Shown one piece after another: positions 49,271 through 61,169 of a DNA stretch of 64,000 nt; position 1 is the first letter of the stretch, and each line of letters begins with the position of its first letter. Source of the stretch: Brachionus koreanus (Eukaryota > Rotifera > Eurotatoria > Ploima > Brachionidae); the NCBI GenBank assembly GCA_016987375.1, contig PJRA01000263.1:4417319-4481318 (forward strand). The letters are read 5' to 3'. The position numbers and the translations under genes are program-made. The notes below the pieces were generated by a model. The model was not told the DNA's origin. It ran no database searches and saw only the letters and a program-made list of their open reading frames with translations.

Positions 49271-52200
49271 ATGTTAAATACGAAACATTTTAGCTGCTGC
49301 TGCTCAATTTCTCGATCACTTCCACGTACTATTACATTTTATTTTCTAATTATAACACTGTTTACTGTCTATTCAAATGCATTGACTAAATCGGAAAAAA
49401 ATGTCCTCAAGTAATTGAAAAAAAAAAACTTGTTTTCTATTTTTAAATTGGAATTCAATTTTAATCTTTAGGGGAAAAGTTTTACAAATGTTTGATCATG
49501 CTTTTAATAGTTATATGGTAAAAATTCTAAACTAATTTGTTAAAAAAATTCATTTTCTTTATTAATTGTTTCCATATAGAAATATGCATATCCTGCTGAT
49601 GAGCTGATGCCCCTAAGCTGTAAGGGCAGATACCGAATAAAAGAAGCACCGCGTGGAGATATTGATGAAGTATTGGGAAATTTTACTCTAACTTTGGTTG
49701 ACAGTTTGGACACTTTGGCTTTGTTAGGAAAAGTTGATGAATTCGAACAAGCTGTTCGTGATGTTATAAAAAATACTCACTTTGACCGTGATATAATTGT
49801 TTCTGTATTTGAGAGCAATATACGCATGCTTGGCGGATTATTGTCTGGACACGTAAGCCTGCTGTATTTGAAGCAGAGACACTTTCCTAATAGATTTAAT
49901 TGGTACAGAAATGAACTTTTGAGCTTAGCCAAAGATCTGGGCTTCCGGCTTTTGCATGCATTTAACACAACCACAGGTTTGCCCAGGTCTAGAGTAAACT
50001 TAAAATTTGGCATTACCAAAGAATTAAAGAGAGGCGAAAAAAACACCGCTACTTGTACTGCGTGTGCGGGAACACTTTTATTGGAATTTGTTTTGCTATC
50101 TCGTTTGAGTGGAGAAAAAGTATTCGAGGAAAAAGTGATGAAAACAATGGACTACTTATGGAACAAACGAAACAGAGTGAGCGACTTGGTTGGAACTGTG
50201 ATAAATATTGATGATGGAGAGTGGCTAAACAAGGACTCAAGTATTGGAGCAGGTATTGACTCTTACTATGAATATTTGTTCAAAGGCTACATTTTACTTG
50301 GTGATGAAAATTTACTCTATCGATTTAATAAACACTATGACTCAATAACAAAATACATGAATGTAAATTTGAACGGAAATGGTGTTTTGGACACGGAAGA
50401 GGGCTCAAGTCTAAAAACAGTTCATATGCATATGCCCAATAGACAAGCTCGAAATTACATTGACGCATTGCTAGCCTTTTGGCCAGGTCTACAAGTTTTA
50501 AAAGGAGATATTAAAGGTGCCATTAAATTTCATGAAGCACTGCATCAGATAGTCAAAAAACATGATTTTCTTCCAGAAGCAGTTCTTTTTGATCACTCAA
50601 TACACTGGTCCAATCATCCACTTAGGCCCGAATTTCTTGAAAGCACATACTATTTGTATCGGGCGACTAAGGACGATTACTATTTGGAAATAGGCAAAAA
50701 AATGATCGATCAATTGGAAAAGTTTTCCCGTGTACCATGTGGATACGCAGCCATAGCTGATCTAAAAACTAAACAAAAAGAAGACAGAATGGACTCGTTT
50801 GTCTATGCTGAAACATTTAAATATTTGTATCTAATGTTTACCGAGGAAGATGAGCTCTTGTTTGATATAGACGATTTCATATTCACTACCGAAGCTCATT
50901 TGGTTCCTTTAGATTTGGATGATTATGCAAACAAAAGAACAAAAATCTCCTCAATAAATAAAGAAAATCAAGCTAATTTTAATTTCTATTCAAGCAATTG
51001 GAAAGCGAAGACATGTCCGAGCTTAAAATTTTTGTTCAATAATCAAAATGTTTTTGATGCTACGAAAAAAATACGCGACTCTGTGGGAAAAATAGATGAA
51101 AAAAAATGCGAAAAAACATCTCAATTTGCTCAAAAGAACATAAATTTAGACAAGCTAAAATTGTTGCCTCTTAGAGCTCAAGACTTTGTTGCAGGTCGAA
51201 CTGACCACATGAATATACTAAAGAAAATGGGAATAAGCTTGAGTTCTATGCCAGATGGCAGAGTTCAGCTTATTCACAAATCAAATGAAGCTTATAATTA
51301 TGATGATGCAGAAATGGGAATTCTTTTTATGACAGACATGCTGGAACATAGCAAAAAAGCAGACTTTAAGCTAAAAACAAATGATGCTGATGAATTTTCT
51401 TCATTATCTGTTATTTTACTCTCAAGTCCTTTTAACGGATCGAAAGCCTATCTGGCTGGTCCGGCTCAGTTCGGTTCAAAGCTAAGAGGCAATTTGGGAT
51501 ATTTTGGAAAATTGGTTCTTTCGGAACCCATTGATGCGTGTTCTAACCTCAAGAGCAATTTTAGTTACTTTGACAAAATTATTGTCGCTAAACGCGGCAA
51601 TTGTATGTTTATCGAAAAGGCAAGAATTGCTGAAAAATTTGGTGCTATTGGTTTGATTATAATTGACAACTCAGAGAACACTTCATATTCTACCACTACT
51701 TTTTTTGCCATGTCAGGCGATGGAGTCCAGAACGTATCTATTCCAAGTGTGTTTCTTTTTGGAAAAGAAGGAAATGACTTAATATGGAATATGAGGTCTC
51801 CCAATGAAATAGTTGCCTTTATTGGTGATAATCAACTAAATAAAAATTTAACTGGTCTAGAAAAAAGTCTCATCGTTAATAATAATCAATTGAAATTTGT
51901 TCTCAATTTAACACAATCAAGAGAATGTTTAGTTAAGGATCAATTTGAACTTTTATTTAGAATAAGCATCAAGTATTTTCAGTGTTTGATAGATGACTAT
52001 GTTCAGTTGAAGGATTTTTTTGAGATATTTAATGAAAATAGAAAATTTTCAAAGCTTGTAAATTCAAATAATGAAGCAATTCAAATAAGTCAAATGTTGG
52101 ACGAAGACAACTCAATAATTCATCGGTTTAAATTGGATGAAACAATTGAAATTCAGTATAAAGATGATGATTCGGGAAAAAAATTGGTACTTGATCTAAA

Positions 52201-52456
52201 TCCGTTAATTGAGATGCCTGATAAAAAGGCCAAAAAAAAAGAACAAAATGACAATGATTACGCCATGTCGATTTTTGCATCGCTTATAAAAAGATTTGAA
52301 GAGAAAACAAATTTTCTAAAATTAGAAAAAACAGATCAATTTAACAAAATTCTGTATAAATATGTTGCTTCTAAATTATTTCCAGCCGATACTTCATTCT
52401 CTAAAGACGATGAAAAATTGTTCAATGAGCTGGCTAACAATTTAGACCTATTATGA
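49271..52456 (+). CDS. EDEM3: EDEM3-type ER degradation-enhancing alpha-mannosidase
   Basis: Trims mannose from misfolded glycoproteins in the ER and commits them to ERAD. Exons: 49271-49410, 49472-49517 and 49580-52456 (1020 aa). Exon 1 encodes an N-terminal hydrophobic segment (ITFYFLIITLFTVYSNAL; signal peptide or anchor). The GH47 domain follows: YAYPADELMPLSCKGRYR, SLDTLALLG, SVFESNIRMLGGLLSGH (acidic catalytic Glu), GAGIDSYYEYLFKGY (Asp), LRPEFLESTYYLYRAT (Glu), DRMDSFVYAETFKYLYLMF and IFTTEAHLVP (Ca-binding Thr). A protease-associated (PA) domain at about residues 670-790 (AYLAGPAQFG, KIIVAKRGNCMFIEKARIAE, SIPSVFLFG) identifies EDEM3 among the three paralogues. The C-terminus is NNLDLL, with no KDEL as in vertebrate EDEM3. 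An AATAAA at 52539 probably ends the mRNA. Confidence 0.95.
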
Positions 52457-53222
52457 TTTAAAATTCTAATTAGTGATGTGGTTGGTGACTGTATTTGTTA
52501 TTTTGTTAAATTTTTATTCAATATTTTAAGGATTTATTAATAAATATACAAAAAAAATAGAAATTTTAACCGAACTTTATTGTGTATACTTCAAAATTTA
52601 ATCAAATAAAAATTATTAAATGAATTAAATTTTTAATTTTTCAAACATACACAAGCCTAAATATATTCTAGACTACTTAAAGAAAATTTGCTTAAATAGC
52701 AAAATTTTAAAATCTTTCAAATTATGATAAACGAGCTAATTTGAATCGAAATGAAATCAAATAGTTACGTTTGAAGGCTTCAATCTTCCCAAAGTAATAA
52801 AAATATTTAATTTTTGTAAACTATTATGCAAAATCTAAGTAATTAAACTATTTCTCTAATACAAACAAATATTTTTCAGTGATAATAAAGCTTTCCAATT
52901 CCTTTTCAAATTTTAAAATTTGGCTTTCACGGTGAGTGACATCAATCAAGCAATCTTAAGAGAATTCTTATTAGATTAAGGTTTTTTTTAAATGTGATGT
53001 GAAATTAACATCAATCTTTCTATAAATCTAAAAAAATTTATCTTATTATTAAAATATAAAAATCAAATTTATTTTTCTAATAAAAAGAACTTAATTTAAT
53101 TTAATTTAATTTGAAAGCAAATGATCAAATGTTCAGAATCAAATTATGTAAAAAAAGAATAGATTTTCAAAATAAACTAGATTTTAATTTATCCTAAAAT
53201 TTTTTAATCAATTTGTTGTAAG
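52457..53222. other. Intergenic, AT-rich
   Basis: It contains the EDEM3 3' UTR and polyadenylation signal, then AT-rich sequence with a short (TTTAA)n-like run near 53093-53113. No gene was seen. Confidence 0.6.
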
Positions 53223-53311
53223 CCCGCGATAGCTCAGTTGGCAGAGCGGAGGACTGTAGAGTTAGATACAAAGCGATCCTTAGGTCAGTGGTTCAAATCC
53301 GCTTCGCGGGA
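53223..53311 (+). tRNA. tRNA-Tyr (GTA) with a 16-nt intron
   Basis: The acceptor stem CCCGCGA (53223-53229) pairs with TCGCGGG (53304-53310); the discriminator is A53311. The D arm is TAGCTCAGTTGGCAGAGC, the anticodon loop CTGTAG, and the T arm GGTTCAAATCC. The intron 53260-53275 interrupts the anticodon arm one base 3' of the anticodon, the normal site; tRNA-Tyr genes nearly always carry one in eukaryotes. CCC without CCA at the 3' end is as expected for a nuclear gene. Confidence 0.97.
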
Positions 53312-53312
53312 C

Positions 53313-53319
53313 TTTTTTT
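53313..53319 (+). terminator. RNA polymerase III terminator
   Basis: A run of seven T begins 2 nt after the tRNA-Tyr discriminator base, the standard Pol III stop. Confidence 0.9.
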
Positions 53320-53470
53320 CTAATATTCAATAAAAAAATTATCTTTTTTTTTCTTAGATTAAATTGGAAATTAGTATATTCAATTAAAAAAAAAATTCCA
53401 AAGAATATTTATTTACAATAATTTTAAAATAAATCAAAAAATAATCTTATTTTGAATATAATTTATTTTT

Positions 53471-54331
53471 CTACTTCTCTAAACCATCTGACCATGTACC
53501 ACTTAAAGAATAATATTATTAAAGCTAAAATTACAATAGAAGTATTTTACCGAGGTATGTCACTATATGCCGCAGGATCCATCGGATCGATTTCATCCTT
53601 ATGCAATTTTTTATTAGCTTTTTTTTTATTATCATGGCGACATGAATCTCCTTTTTTGGCTTCTTTGAAAGACGATTGTATAATGATTTCTGACTCTTTA
53701 GTCTCTAAATCATAAGCTTTTTATCTAACTAATTATAATTAGTGCATAACAAATTTACTTTTTTCAATTTTTGCTTTTGGATGCGAAGGTGACATCCAGC
53801 AAACTTGGTCAGTTTCAATATTCCAGTAGTAGTATCTATTTCTTAAATAAAATTCACAGATTTAATGAAATAAAAAAAAATATATCCTTTTATATTTACG
53901 TGTTGAAATCTGGAACTTCAACCCAATTAGGTGGAAGGGGGTAAATTTTTAGCATTCTTAATCGTCTTTTTTCCATCACAGGATGATGCTGAAATTTTTT
54001 GTTTTCTAATTTTTTAGAATAAATACTTGAACTGGTTGTTTGACCATCTGTTTGGTTACTATCTTCCTATAATTTTTTAAATTAAAAATTCAATAAAATT
54101 AATTAAATTTAAAAATAAACTAACTTGAAGTTCATTTGGATCGTCATAACTCTCAGCGATAACTTCTTCTTCTTCACATGAGCGTTTTTTAATCAATTCG
54201 TCTGTTAAAATAATCAAAATTTTTTATTTTTTATTAAAAAAAAATTCTAAATTACTTTTTTCTTTATTATCGCCATTTTCGATCAAACCTCGTTTGGCAA
54301 GTCTTGCTTGAAGCGCTGGAGGTAAGGGCAT
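53471..54331 (-). CDS. PQBP1: PQBP1, polyglutamine-binding protein 1 (spliceosomal WW protein)
   Basis: PQBP1 links U5-15kD/TXNL4A in the spliceosome to transcription and, in vertebrates, also senses cytosolic DNA. Six exons: 54331-54256, 54201-54125, 54066-53900, 53841-53759, 53704-53551 and 53501-53471 (195 aa; human 265). The N-terminus MPLPPALQARLAKRGLI is almost that of human PQBP1, followed by the acidic EEEEVIAESYDDP. The WW domain is PLPPNWVEVPDFNTNRYYYW to VCWMSPSHP. The C-terminal TXNL4A-binding motif DEIDPMDPAAYSDIPRGTWS is intact and is the family signature. The long polar Asp-Arg repeat of the vertebrate protein is missing, which explains the shorter length. The short last exon (10 codons) was placed by this motif. 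Confidence 0.96.
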
Positions 54332-54908
54332 CTTATTTATTTTCTATTTCTGATTATAAATTTATTTATTTATTGAATTTATAAAATATTTTTAATAATA
54401 TTAAAATTACATTCAAAACTATCTTGAAGTTTTTTCAGTTTATTTGACCCATTCATTTCTTGCTAATTATTTTAATTAATTTTTCTGATAAAAAATTTTA
54501 ACTATTTAAAGATAGCAAATTGATCATATAGTTAAAACTAAAACATATGATGTACATCACAAGTTATTGATTAGAATTTGGTTTTAAAATTTTCCATTCA
54601 AAAAATTGTGCTTAAAATACATCAATTCAAGCCGAGATATCGAGCTATTAATAACTTATATTGATAACACAAAAATTGGTAGCAAAAACAGAAAATGCCA
54701 ATAAATTTTTTATTTTTAAATTTTTACAGTTTTAACTCAGTTAGTATCAGTCTTTTTATTCAGTTGTGTCTGGTTGTGTCTGACACTGGTACCGACACTC
54801 TCAGAATTGAATAGTTGTGAGCGTCTTCATTTAAATAGATGAGAGGATGTTGGAGAGATTTTTGATTCAACTGTTCAGATGAAGAATTTGAAGAAGTTTT
54901 ATCTTTAG

Positions 54909-54974
54909 GTTTTGTGAAATTTGGTACAAAATAAAAAAATAGAACAAAAATTAATTCTAAAAAAGCTTATAACT
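54909..54974 (+). repeat. Terminal-repeat copy of the huntingtin-intron fold-back family
   Basis: TTTTGTGAAATTTGGTACAA and the following TAGAACAAAAATTA...CTAAAAAAGCTTATAAC closely match the left end of the element at 34400. The partner arm is not seen; the LINE fragment follows immediately, so this copy is truncated or was interrupted. Confidence 0.75.
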
Positions 54975-55039
54975 TATGATATCAGATTTGAATTAGCTCA
55001 GATTACTCCTGAACGCAACAACAACTCAAATGAAATAAT

Positions 55040-55480
55040 AGAACAAGACTAGAACAAGTACAAAAACGAGCAACGAAACTTCTTCCACAAATACTAAGTT
55101 TGAGTTATGAGTCAGGGCTAGTTAATTGGGATAAGAAACTAAAAGAAAGGCGAAGCGTGGAGATCTGATTCAATTTTATAAAATTCACAGCAAATACAAT
55201 CATGTCAATTGGTATTACGATGCGGAGCTTATGAGTTCAGTGAATAATGAAGGATCAGGTGGAGGAATAAGGAGCAAAGCATCGTATTTGCTCGCAGCGA
55301 ACAAAATGTAAAGCAAGGCGAAACTTACTATTTAACCGAGTAATAAATAAATGAAATGTGCTGCAAACGTCGGTTGTCAAACAAGTTCGATCAACCAGTT
55401 CTAAAACAGACTGGATAATATCGGTAGAAATAAAAAATGAAAAATATACTTTAGCGATGTAGTCTCGAGACTACATCAGT
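55040..55480 (+). mobile_element. Dead non-LTR retrotransposon (LINE) 3' end
   Basis: The 3' end of a LINE second ORF, broken by at least one frameshift near 55160 and stop codons. The pattern LEQVQKRATKLLP, then GDLIQFYKI, then NRVIN is the usual C-terminus after the reverse transcriptase of jockey/CR1/RTE-like elements. The fragment is more GC-rich than its surroundings. It ends near a perfect 22-nt palindrome (55456-55477), possibly the 3' hairpin read by the reverse transcriptase. There is no 5' half, as expected of 5'-truncated insertions. Confidence 0.75.
55456..55477. repeat. Perfect 22-nt palindrome at the LINE 3' end
   Basis: GATGTAGTCTC/GAGACTACATC is fully self-complementary without a loop. 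In RNA it would form a hairpin near the 3' end of the LINE transcript. Confidence 0.85.
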
Positions 55481-56371
55481 CTTCCTGCTTTGTCAATTAA
55501 GTTAAACTAAATTTGACCTTAGAATATTAAATATTATTATTATTAAGTATATTTTTTTTAAATATAAAATATTAACTAACTTAGGAAAAAATAAAAAGTT
55601 CACGAATAAAGAATATTTATTTTATTAAATTTAAAATTTAAAAAAAATGCTTATCTTTAAATAAATTTTTAGATGATTATTTTTTAAACTTATTTTATTT
55701 TTTATATTTAGAAAAAAAACTAATTTATTTAAAGGTGTGTCCTATTATGCCGAATTTGAACTAGTTAATTCTAATCAAATAATGTTTGAAACATTTAATT
55801 GATGGCTATTTGGACTTGTCCAGTAAAAAAAAATGCTTTTTTATTTATAAAAAATAATTTTTTGAATTTTTTTTAAAAAACATTAAAATTTGCAATATGC
55901 AAAAAATTATTTAAAATAACTAAATGAAATCTTAAATGTTAATTTTGACAGTAAAAGCTTAAAAAATCTATAACCATTTTGGAATCGAATTTCAGAAAAC
56001 AAAACATTAATGCATTATAATTTCTTCATTTATTTTACTATTTGAACTTATTTTTAATTTCAGAAATTTTTTTTAAGAATAAATCGAATTTTTATTAAGG
56101 ATGAAAATTTTATATTTTGAATATTTTTATTAATGATTTTTTAAAAATTTATTCGAAATCAAAAATAATAATATTAGATGCAATTTAGGATATAGAATAT
56201 AATTTAATTGTTTTCAAAAATATTGTTTCTTTACTCTAGCCTTAAGATTTAGCCATCTGGTTAACTTAGATAAAAATTTTTTTATCGAAATAGCATTACA
56301 AAGATTAAATTTTATCATTTTTATTAAGTAATATTCGAAAAAAATATGACTTTTCCCACCCAAAATGTGAA

Positions 56372-56379
56372 TATAAATA
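56372..56379 (+). promoter_or_regulatory. Likely TATA box of the cathepsin L gene
   Basis: TATAAATA lies 43 nt upstream of the ATG, a good distance for a short 5' UTR. The background is AT-rich, so this is only suggestive. Confidence 0.5.
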
Positions 56380-56421
56380 CAAAATGAATATATTTTTTTA
56401 ATTATTCAAAAAAATACAAAA

Positions 56422-57464
56422 ATGAGAGGATTGATCCTAGTTTTCGCTTTTGTCTGTGCTGCTTCAGCTCTAGACTCATCATTAAATGCATATTGGCAAT
56501 CATTTAAAACTGTTCATCAAAAAACCTATGCCAATCCATCTGAAGAATTATATAGACGCCAAATTTGGGAAAATAATCTTCAATTTATCAGACAACACAA
56601 TCAAGAAGCTCAATTAGGTCATCACACATTCACTGTAGCCATGAACAAATTCGGTGATTTGGTAAAAATTTTATTTTTGAATATAAGTAAAACGTTTGTT
56701 AAATTTTTAATTCTATCTAGACTGGTCAAGAATTTGCCATGTACAATGGATTTAATATGACCATGAACAGAAGAGCAGGCAGAAGATTTGTCCCAAAAAA
56801 TGTAGCTGTCCCAGATGCTGTCGATTGGAGAACTCAAGGATATGTTACTCCAATTAAAGATCAAGGACAATGTGGCTCATGCTGGGCTTTCTCAGCTGTC
56901 GCTTCTTTGGAAGGTCAACACTTCAAACAATCTGGAAATCTTGTCTCTTTGTCTGAACAAAATTTAGTTGATTGTTCAAGAAAATATGGCAACATGGGTT
57001 GCAATGGTGGTTTAATGGATCAAGCTTTCGAATACATCAAAGCTAACAATGGTATTGATACTGAAGACTCATACCCATACACTGCCAGAGATGGAAAATG
57101 CAAATTTGACCCATCAAACGTTGGAGCCACTGATACCGGATTTGTTGATATTCCACAAGGTGACGAAAAAGCTTTAACTGAAGCTATTGCTACCATTGGT
57201 CCAATTTCAGTAGCTATTGATGCTAGCAGAAGCTCATTCCAATTCTATTCAAAAGGTATCTACTCAGATAGAGGATGCAGTTCAACAAGACTTGATCATG
57301 GTGTTACTGCTGTTGGTTACGATTCAATGGGTCAAGGAAAAGACTACTATATTGTTAAAAACTCATGGGGAACTAGCTGGGGTGATAAAGGTTACATTTG
57401 GATTGCTCGTAATGACAAAAACATGTGCGGTATTGCCACTGCTGCTTCATATCCATTAGTTTAA
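56422..57464 (+). CDS. CTSL: Cathepsin L-type cysteine protease
   Basis: Papain-family endopeptidase, lysosomal or secreted into the gut. Exons: 56422-56661 and 56721-57464 (327 aa; typical for cathepsin L). Residues 1-16 are a signal peptide ([16 protein letters not shown]). The I29 propeptide has an ERFNIN-like run ([17 protein letters not shown]) and MNKFGDL. The mature enzyme starts near VPDAVDW. Active-site residues are Cys134 in [10 protein letters not shown], His273 in [10 protein letters not shown] and Asn294 in [10 protein letters not shown]; the oxyanion Gln is in [20 protein letters not shown] marks the cathepsin L subfamily. Third positions are less AT-rich than in neighbouring genes (many GCT, GGT, CCA codons), consistent with high expression. 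AATAAA at 57510 follows the stop. Confidence 0.97.
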
Positions 57465-57711
57465 ATCAAAATTTCAATTCAATTAATATTAAATTTAATT
57501 TTTTTTCTAAATAAAATTTTTAAAATTAACTGCGTGAATTTATGAATGTAACTCGAATCGAATTAAATAATTCAAAGATACCAAATCAATAGCAAAAATG
57601 TAATCTAAAATTTAAAGATTAATTTTTATTTAGACAAGAATTTAAAGGTATTTGATTACATCAATCAGTATTATAAAAATTCAAAAAATAAATTAAGTAA
57701 TAATTTTAATA

Positions 57712-59811
57712 ATGTTTTTAGAATTTTTTATTTTGTTCAAAATTCTTTTGGTATTGACCAAAGGAGAAGAATATGACAATTTTGATGAAATAGCGATAAC
57801 TGAAACATGTCCATTCCAAGCAAATAAATTTGTTTGCAATCCAAATACCAGATACGCAAAATTAGATGGATCATGTAACAATCTACAAAAGCCATGGTTG
57901 GGTAAAGCATTCATTCCGTTCAAAAGATATATCCGTCCTGTTTATGACGATCATGCTAATTCCCCGAGAATTAGATCAAGATCAGGTAATTTTTTGCCTA
58001 ACCCGAGAACTTTAAGCTTGTTATTTTCAATGGATCAATCAAATTATGAAATATTTTATACACATTTACTTCCAATTTTTGGTCAATTTGTCGCTCATGA
58101 TTTAACAAATTCCCCTCCTAGTCAAGGTTTATTATTTTAAAAATTGGCACTAATTTTTTGTGATTAAAAATTTGTTGCTTAAAATCTTTTAGATTCGTCT
58201 GGCAAAAGCATTAGCTGTGATTGTTCGGGTTCAAAATCGGAATGCATTTCGATATCAATGCCATCAAACGAACACATAATGAGAATGTCTTGCATGAGAT
58301 TGACAAGAACTGCACCTGCTAATTCCTTTTTAAATTGCGGATTTTGTACTTTTTAATTAAATTATAGCAATAATTTTATTTCATTTAAAGCAAAACGTGA
58401 ACAATTGAATACGATGACTTCTTTCTTGGACGGCTCACAAATTTATGGATCAAATGAAGAGCGTTCAAATTCGTTGAGACTTTTTCAAGGAGGTTTATTG
58501 AAAAGCAGTCCTGGAACAACTTCAAGACAATTTTTACCATTGTCACAGGCAAAATGTAGTAATGAAAATATCATGACATTTTGCTTTATGGCTGGAGAAG
58601 ATCGAACTAGTGAAAATTTAGGGCTTGCCGCAGTACAAACTTTGTTTATGAGGGAGCATAATCGAATAGCTACTGAATTAAGTAGAATAAACCCCCATTG
58701 GAACGATCAAACGTTGTATATGGAAACTAGGAAGCTAATAATTGGAATTTATCAGCATATAATTTATAAGGAATGGCTTCCGACTACGATTAGTCAAGAT
58801 TATGCATTAAAAGCTGATTTATTGCCTTCACCTTATTCTGGATTCTCAGACAAATACAAGCCCAATACAAATCCAACAATTGCCAATGAGTTCGCAACTG
58901 CAGCATTTAGATTCGGTCACACTTTAGTGAGAAATAATTTTGGCAGATATGATGGAAATGGCAACATGATTGCTGCATCATTGAATATTTCTGATATAAT
59001 TTTTAAAAATGTTCAAGCTTATAAGTAAGAAATTGATTTTTAGTATTCTATTTATTATTTATTTATTATTTTATTATTTTAATTAAGTACATTGACTGGA
59101 GGTATTGAATCAATATTCTTGGGTCTTTTTAATGAGCCTGCGGCAAAATACGATTCAAATTTAGCAGACACACTTCAAAATCATTTATTTGAATTTAAAT
59201 TGGCAGACGGCTCTATTCAAGCATTAGATTTATTTGCTGCAAATATAAATAGAGGAAGAGACCATGGAATAGCACCATACAATCATTATAGACAAAAATG
59301 TGGCTTGCGATTTGCATATAATTTTCAAGATTTTACTGATGTTATGTCTTGGGAAAATGTTCAAAAGCTTGCCAATGTTTATGAGTAATGAGAAATTTTA
59401 TTAAAACATTTTTAATAACTTTTATTTTATATTAGAGACGTTAATGATGTTGATTTGTATTTGGCTGGACTTTTTGAGAATCCAGTTTCTGGAGGTGTTG
59501 TAGGACCAACTTTTGCATGCTTAATTGCAAATCAATTCAAAGATTTGAAAATTGGTGATAGGTATTTTTATGAAAACGGACCTTCTAAAAGTGCATTTAC
59601 CATCGATCAATTGAATGAGTTAAAGAAAATGTCATTATCTCGTTTAATTTGTAACGACTTCGATGTTAATTTGATACAGCAAAATGTTTTCAAGTTAAAT
59701 AGTCAAAAGTAAGTAAAAGCATCGCATATATTTAAAGCTTTAAATTTTTTCTTCAGGATTTTGTGTAATCAAATACCAAGATTGGATCTAAATAAATGGA
59801 AAGCTTACTGA
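57712..59811 (+). CDS. Secreted animal haem peroxidase (peroxinectin-type)
   Basis: Haem peroxidase that oxidises halides or phenols with hydrogen peroxide, in host defence or matrix cross-linking. Six exons: 57712-58126, 58193-58345, 58391-59024, 59088-59384, 59436-59708 and 59757-59811 (608 aa). A signal peptide (FFILFKILLVLTKG) is followed by the catalytic domain: LPIFGQFVAHDLT with distal His129 and the calcium Asp next to it, TSFLDGSQIYGS, TLFMREHNRIATEL, FRFGHTLVRNNF with the proximal His366, and ANINRGRDHGIAPYNHYR. The protein consists of the peroxidase domain alone, with no LRR or Ig repeats, so it is not peroxidasin. A possible TATA box (TATAAAAA) lies at about 57672, 40 nt before the ATG. 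It follows the cathepsin gene in the same direction by 247 nt. Confidence 0.95.
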
Positions 59812-59929
59812 TTAATTTAACAAATGATTTTAGTTTATTTTTTCAGTAAATGAATAAATAAAAAAAAATTGTATTTTGAAATTTGAATAAAAAAGATTTA
59901 AAAAAATTATTAGCAGCAATTAGTTATAT

Positions 59930-60530
59930 TCATAATCACAAGGGACATGAACTTGTGCATTGAGTCTCTTTCTGTAGAATAGAACCTAGTCCACTTGGCT
60001 CTAACTTTTTCCAAAGCCCGATGACTGCACGATTGTCTACATGTAAGTTGAAATTGCGGACTGGTCCATTTTTGAGCCTAAAAAGAATGAAAAGCAGCAA
60101 AGAGGCCACCGCTTCGTTAAATAAAATAGATTTGGTTGGAGTGGGGATTGAGAAATCTCTTCCCGAATCCCCGTCGACAACCCCGAGCCCAAATTCACTA
60201 GCGTCGGTGTAGTAAGTTTTCCAGCCGCTGTTACCGCTGCTCCTGAAAGAGAGAGTCTATCTTAAGCACTATCAAGATACCACCAATACTCTTGCCGTGT
60301 CATCTTAAGAAAGGCGTTAATTAAAGGAGCTACTTTCCCTGCATATCCTAGATAATAGTTTAGGTAGCCCCTAATTCTAAGAAGATTCCTCTTATCCGGG
60401 TCTGAGATGAGGAGAGCCTCGATAATTTTCTTTAAAAAGGCAGAGATCTCTTTGGATCTTTTAATCCCTAAACCGTCCCATTCCGCCCCCAGGAAACTTA
60501 TCCTTTTAACTGGGTTTAGTTTAAAAAAAA
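59930..60530 (-). mobile_element. Dead reverse transcriptase/RNase H retroelement fragment
   Basis: Read on the minus strand, the stretch encodes the end of a reverse transcriptase (FLGAEWDGLGI, RIRGYLNYYLGYAGKV) and an RNase H (YTDASEFGLGVV, FNEAVASLL, HVDNRAVIGLW), separated by a frameshift and stops. The order RT then RNase H with a TDAS motif fits LTR or DIRS-type retrotransposons. The family cannot be fixed by eye. GC content is far above that of neighbouring DNA, so the insertion may be recent or from an element with its own codon use. No LTRs were seen. Confidence 0.7.
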
Positions 60531-61169
60531 AACTTATTGATTTTAGTTATGAGTCTTCATTTTACAACACAAGCTTATCATTAAATATCAAAAATATATT
60601 CAGCAAAATCGATGGTGGTGTTCAAGTGCACAATTCAAAGATTAATAAATTGCTGTACTTCGAACTCGAAATCTTTTGACTAAAATACTAGTTCTCCTAG
60701 AATGACACGCTTACAAGTCTAAAAACTCGTCAATTTTTAAAATTTTTACATGAAATTTTACTTTTTACTTTTTAAAATTTTGTGTTGGAGATATAATTAT
60801 GAATTTTATACATTATCTATATTTTATAATGAATTTAATAAATGAAGTGTTAATCATGCTCTAGTGATGAGCACATGCCTATTGAATAACCTTGAAATTG
60901 AAATTTTTATTTTTAGGGATTTTTTCAAAAGATATTTTGATTCATTTAATTAAAGAACTTAAACCACAGCTTGACTAATTTCTTTGATTTAGTATTTGAT
61001 TTGAAAATTTGTTTTTTTCACTAAAACATCTCTTTTAAAGAATTATTGTCAATAAATTCTCAATTTCTCTAAGAATCAAAAATCAGTGATTTCGTCGATA
61101 TTTTCTTACATTAAATAAAACAACATGATAATGTGAAAAATAAGCTTATACTCATTTAACAACAAAACT

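Larger units (their letters stand above)
54332..56421. other. Intergenic, 2.1 kb, repeat-bearing
   Basis: Between PQBP1 and the cathepsin gene. It holds a fold-back family terminal repeat (54909-54974), a dead LINE 3' end (about 55040-55480) and otherwise AT-rich sequence. The cathepsin promoter lies at its right end. Confidence 0.65.

Noticed and set aside
60021..60679. Plus-strand open frames over the GC-rich stretch
   Set aside because: The minus strand of the same DNA encodes RT/RNase H motifs, so the plus frames up to about 60530 are shadows. The tail at 60540-60679 looks mildly coding but matches nothing known.
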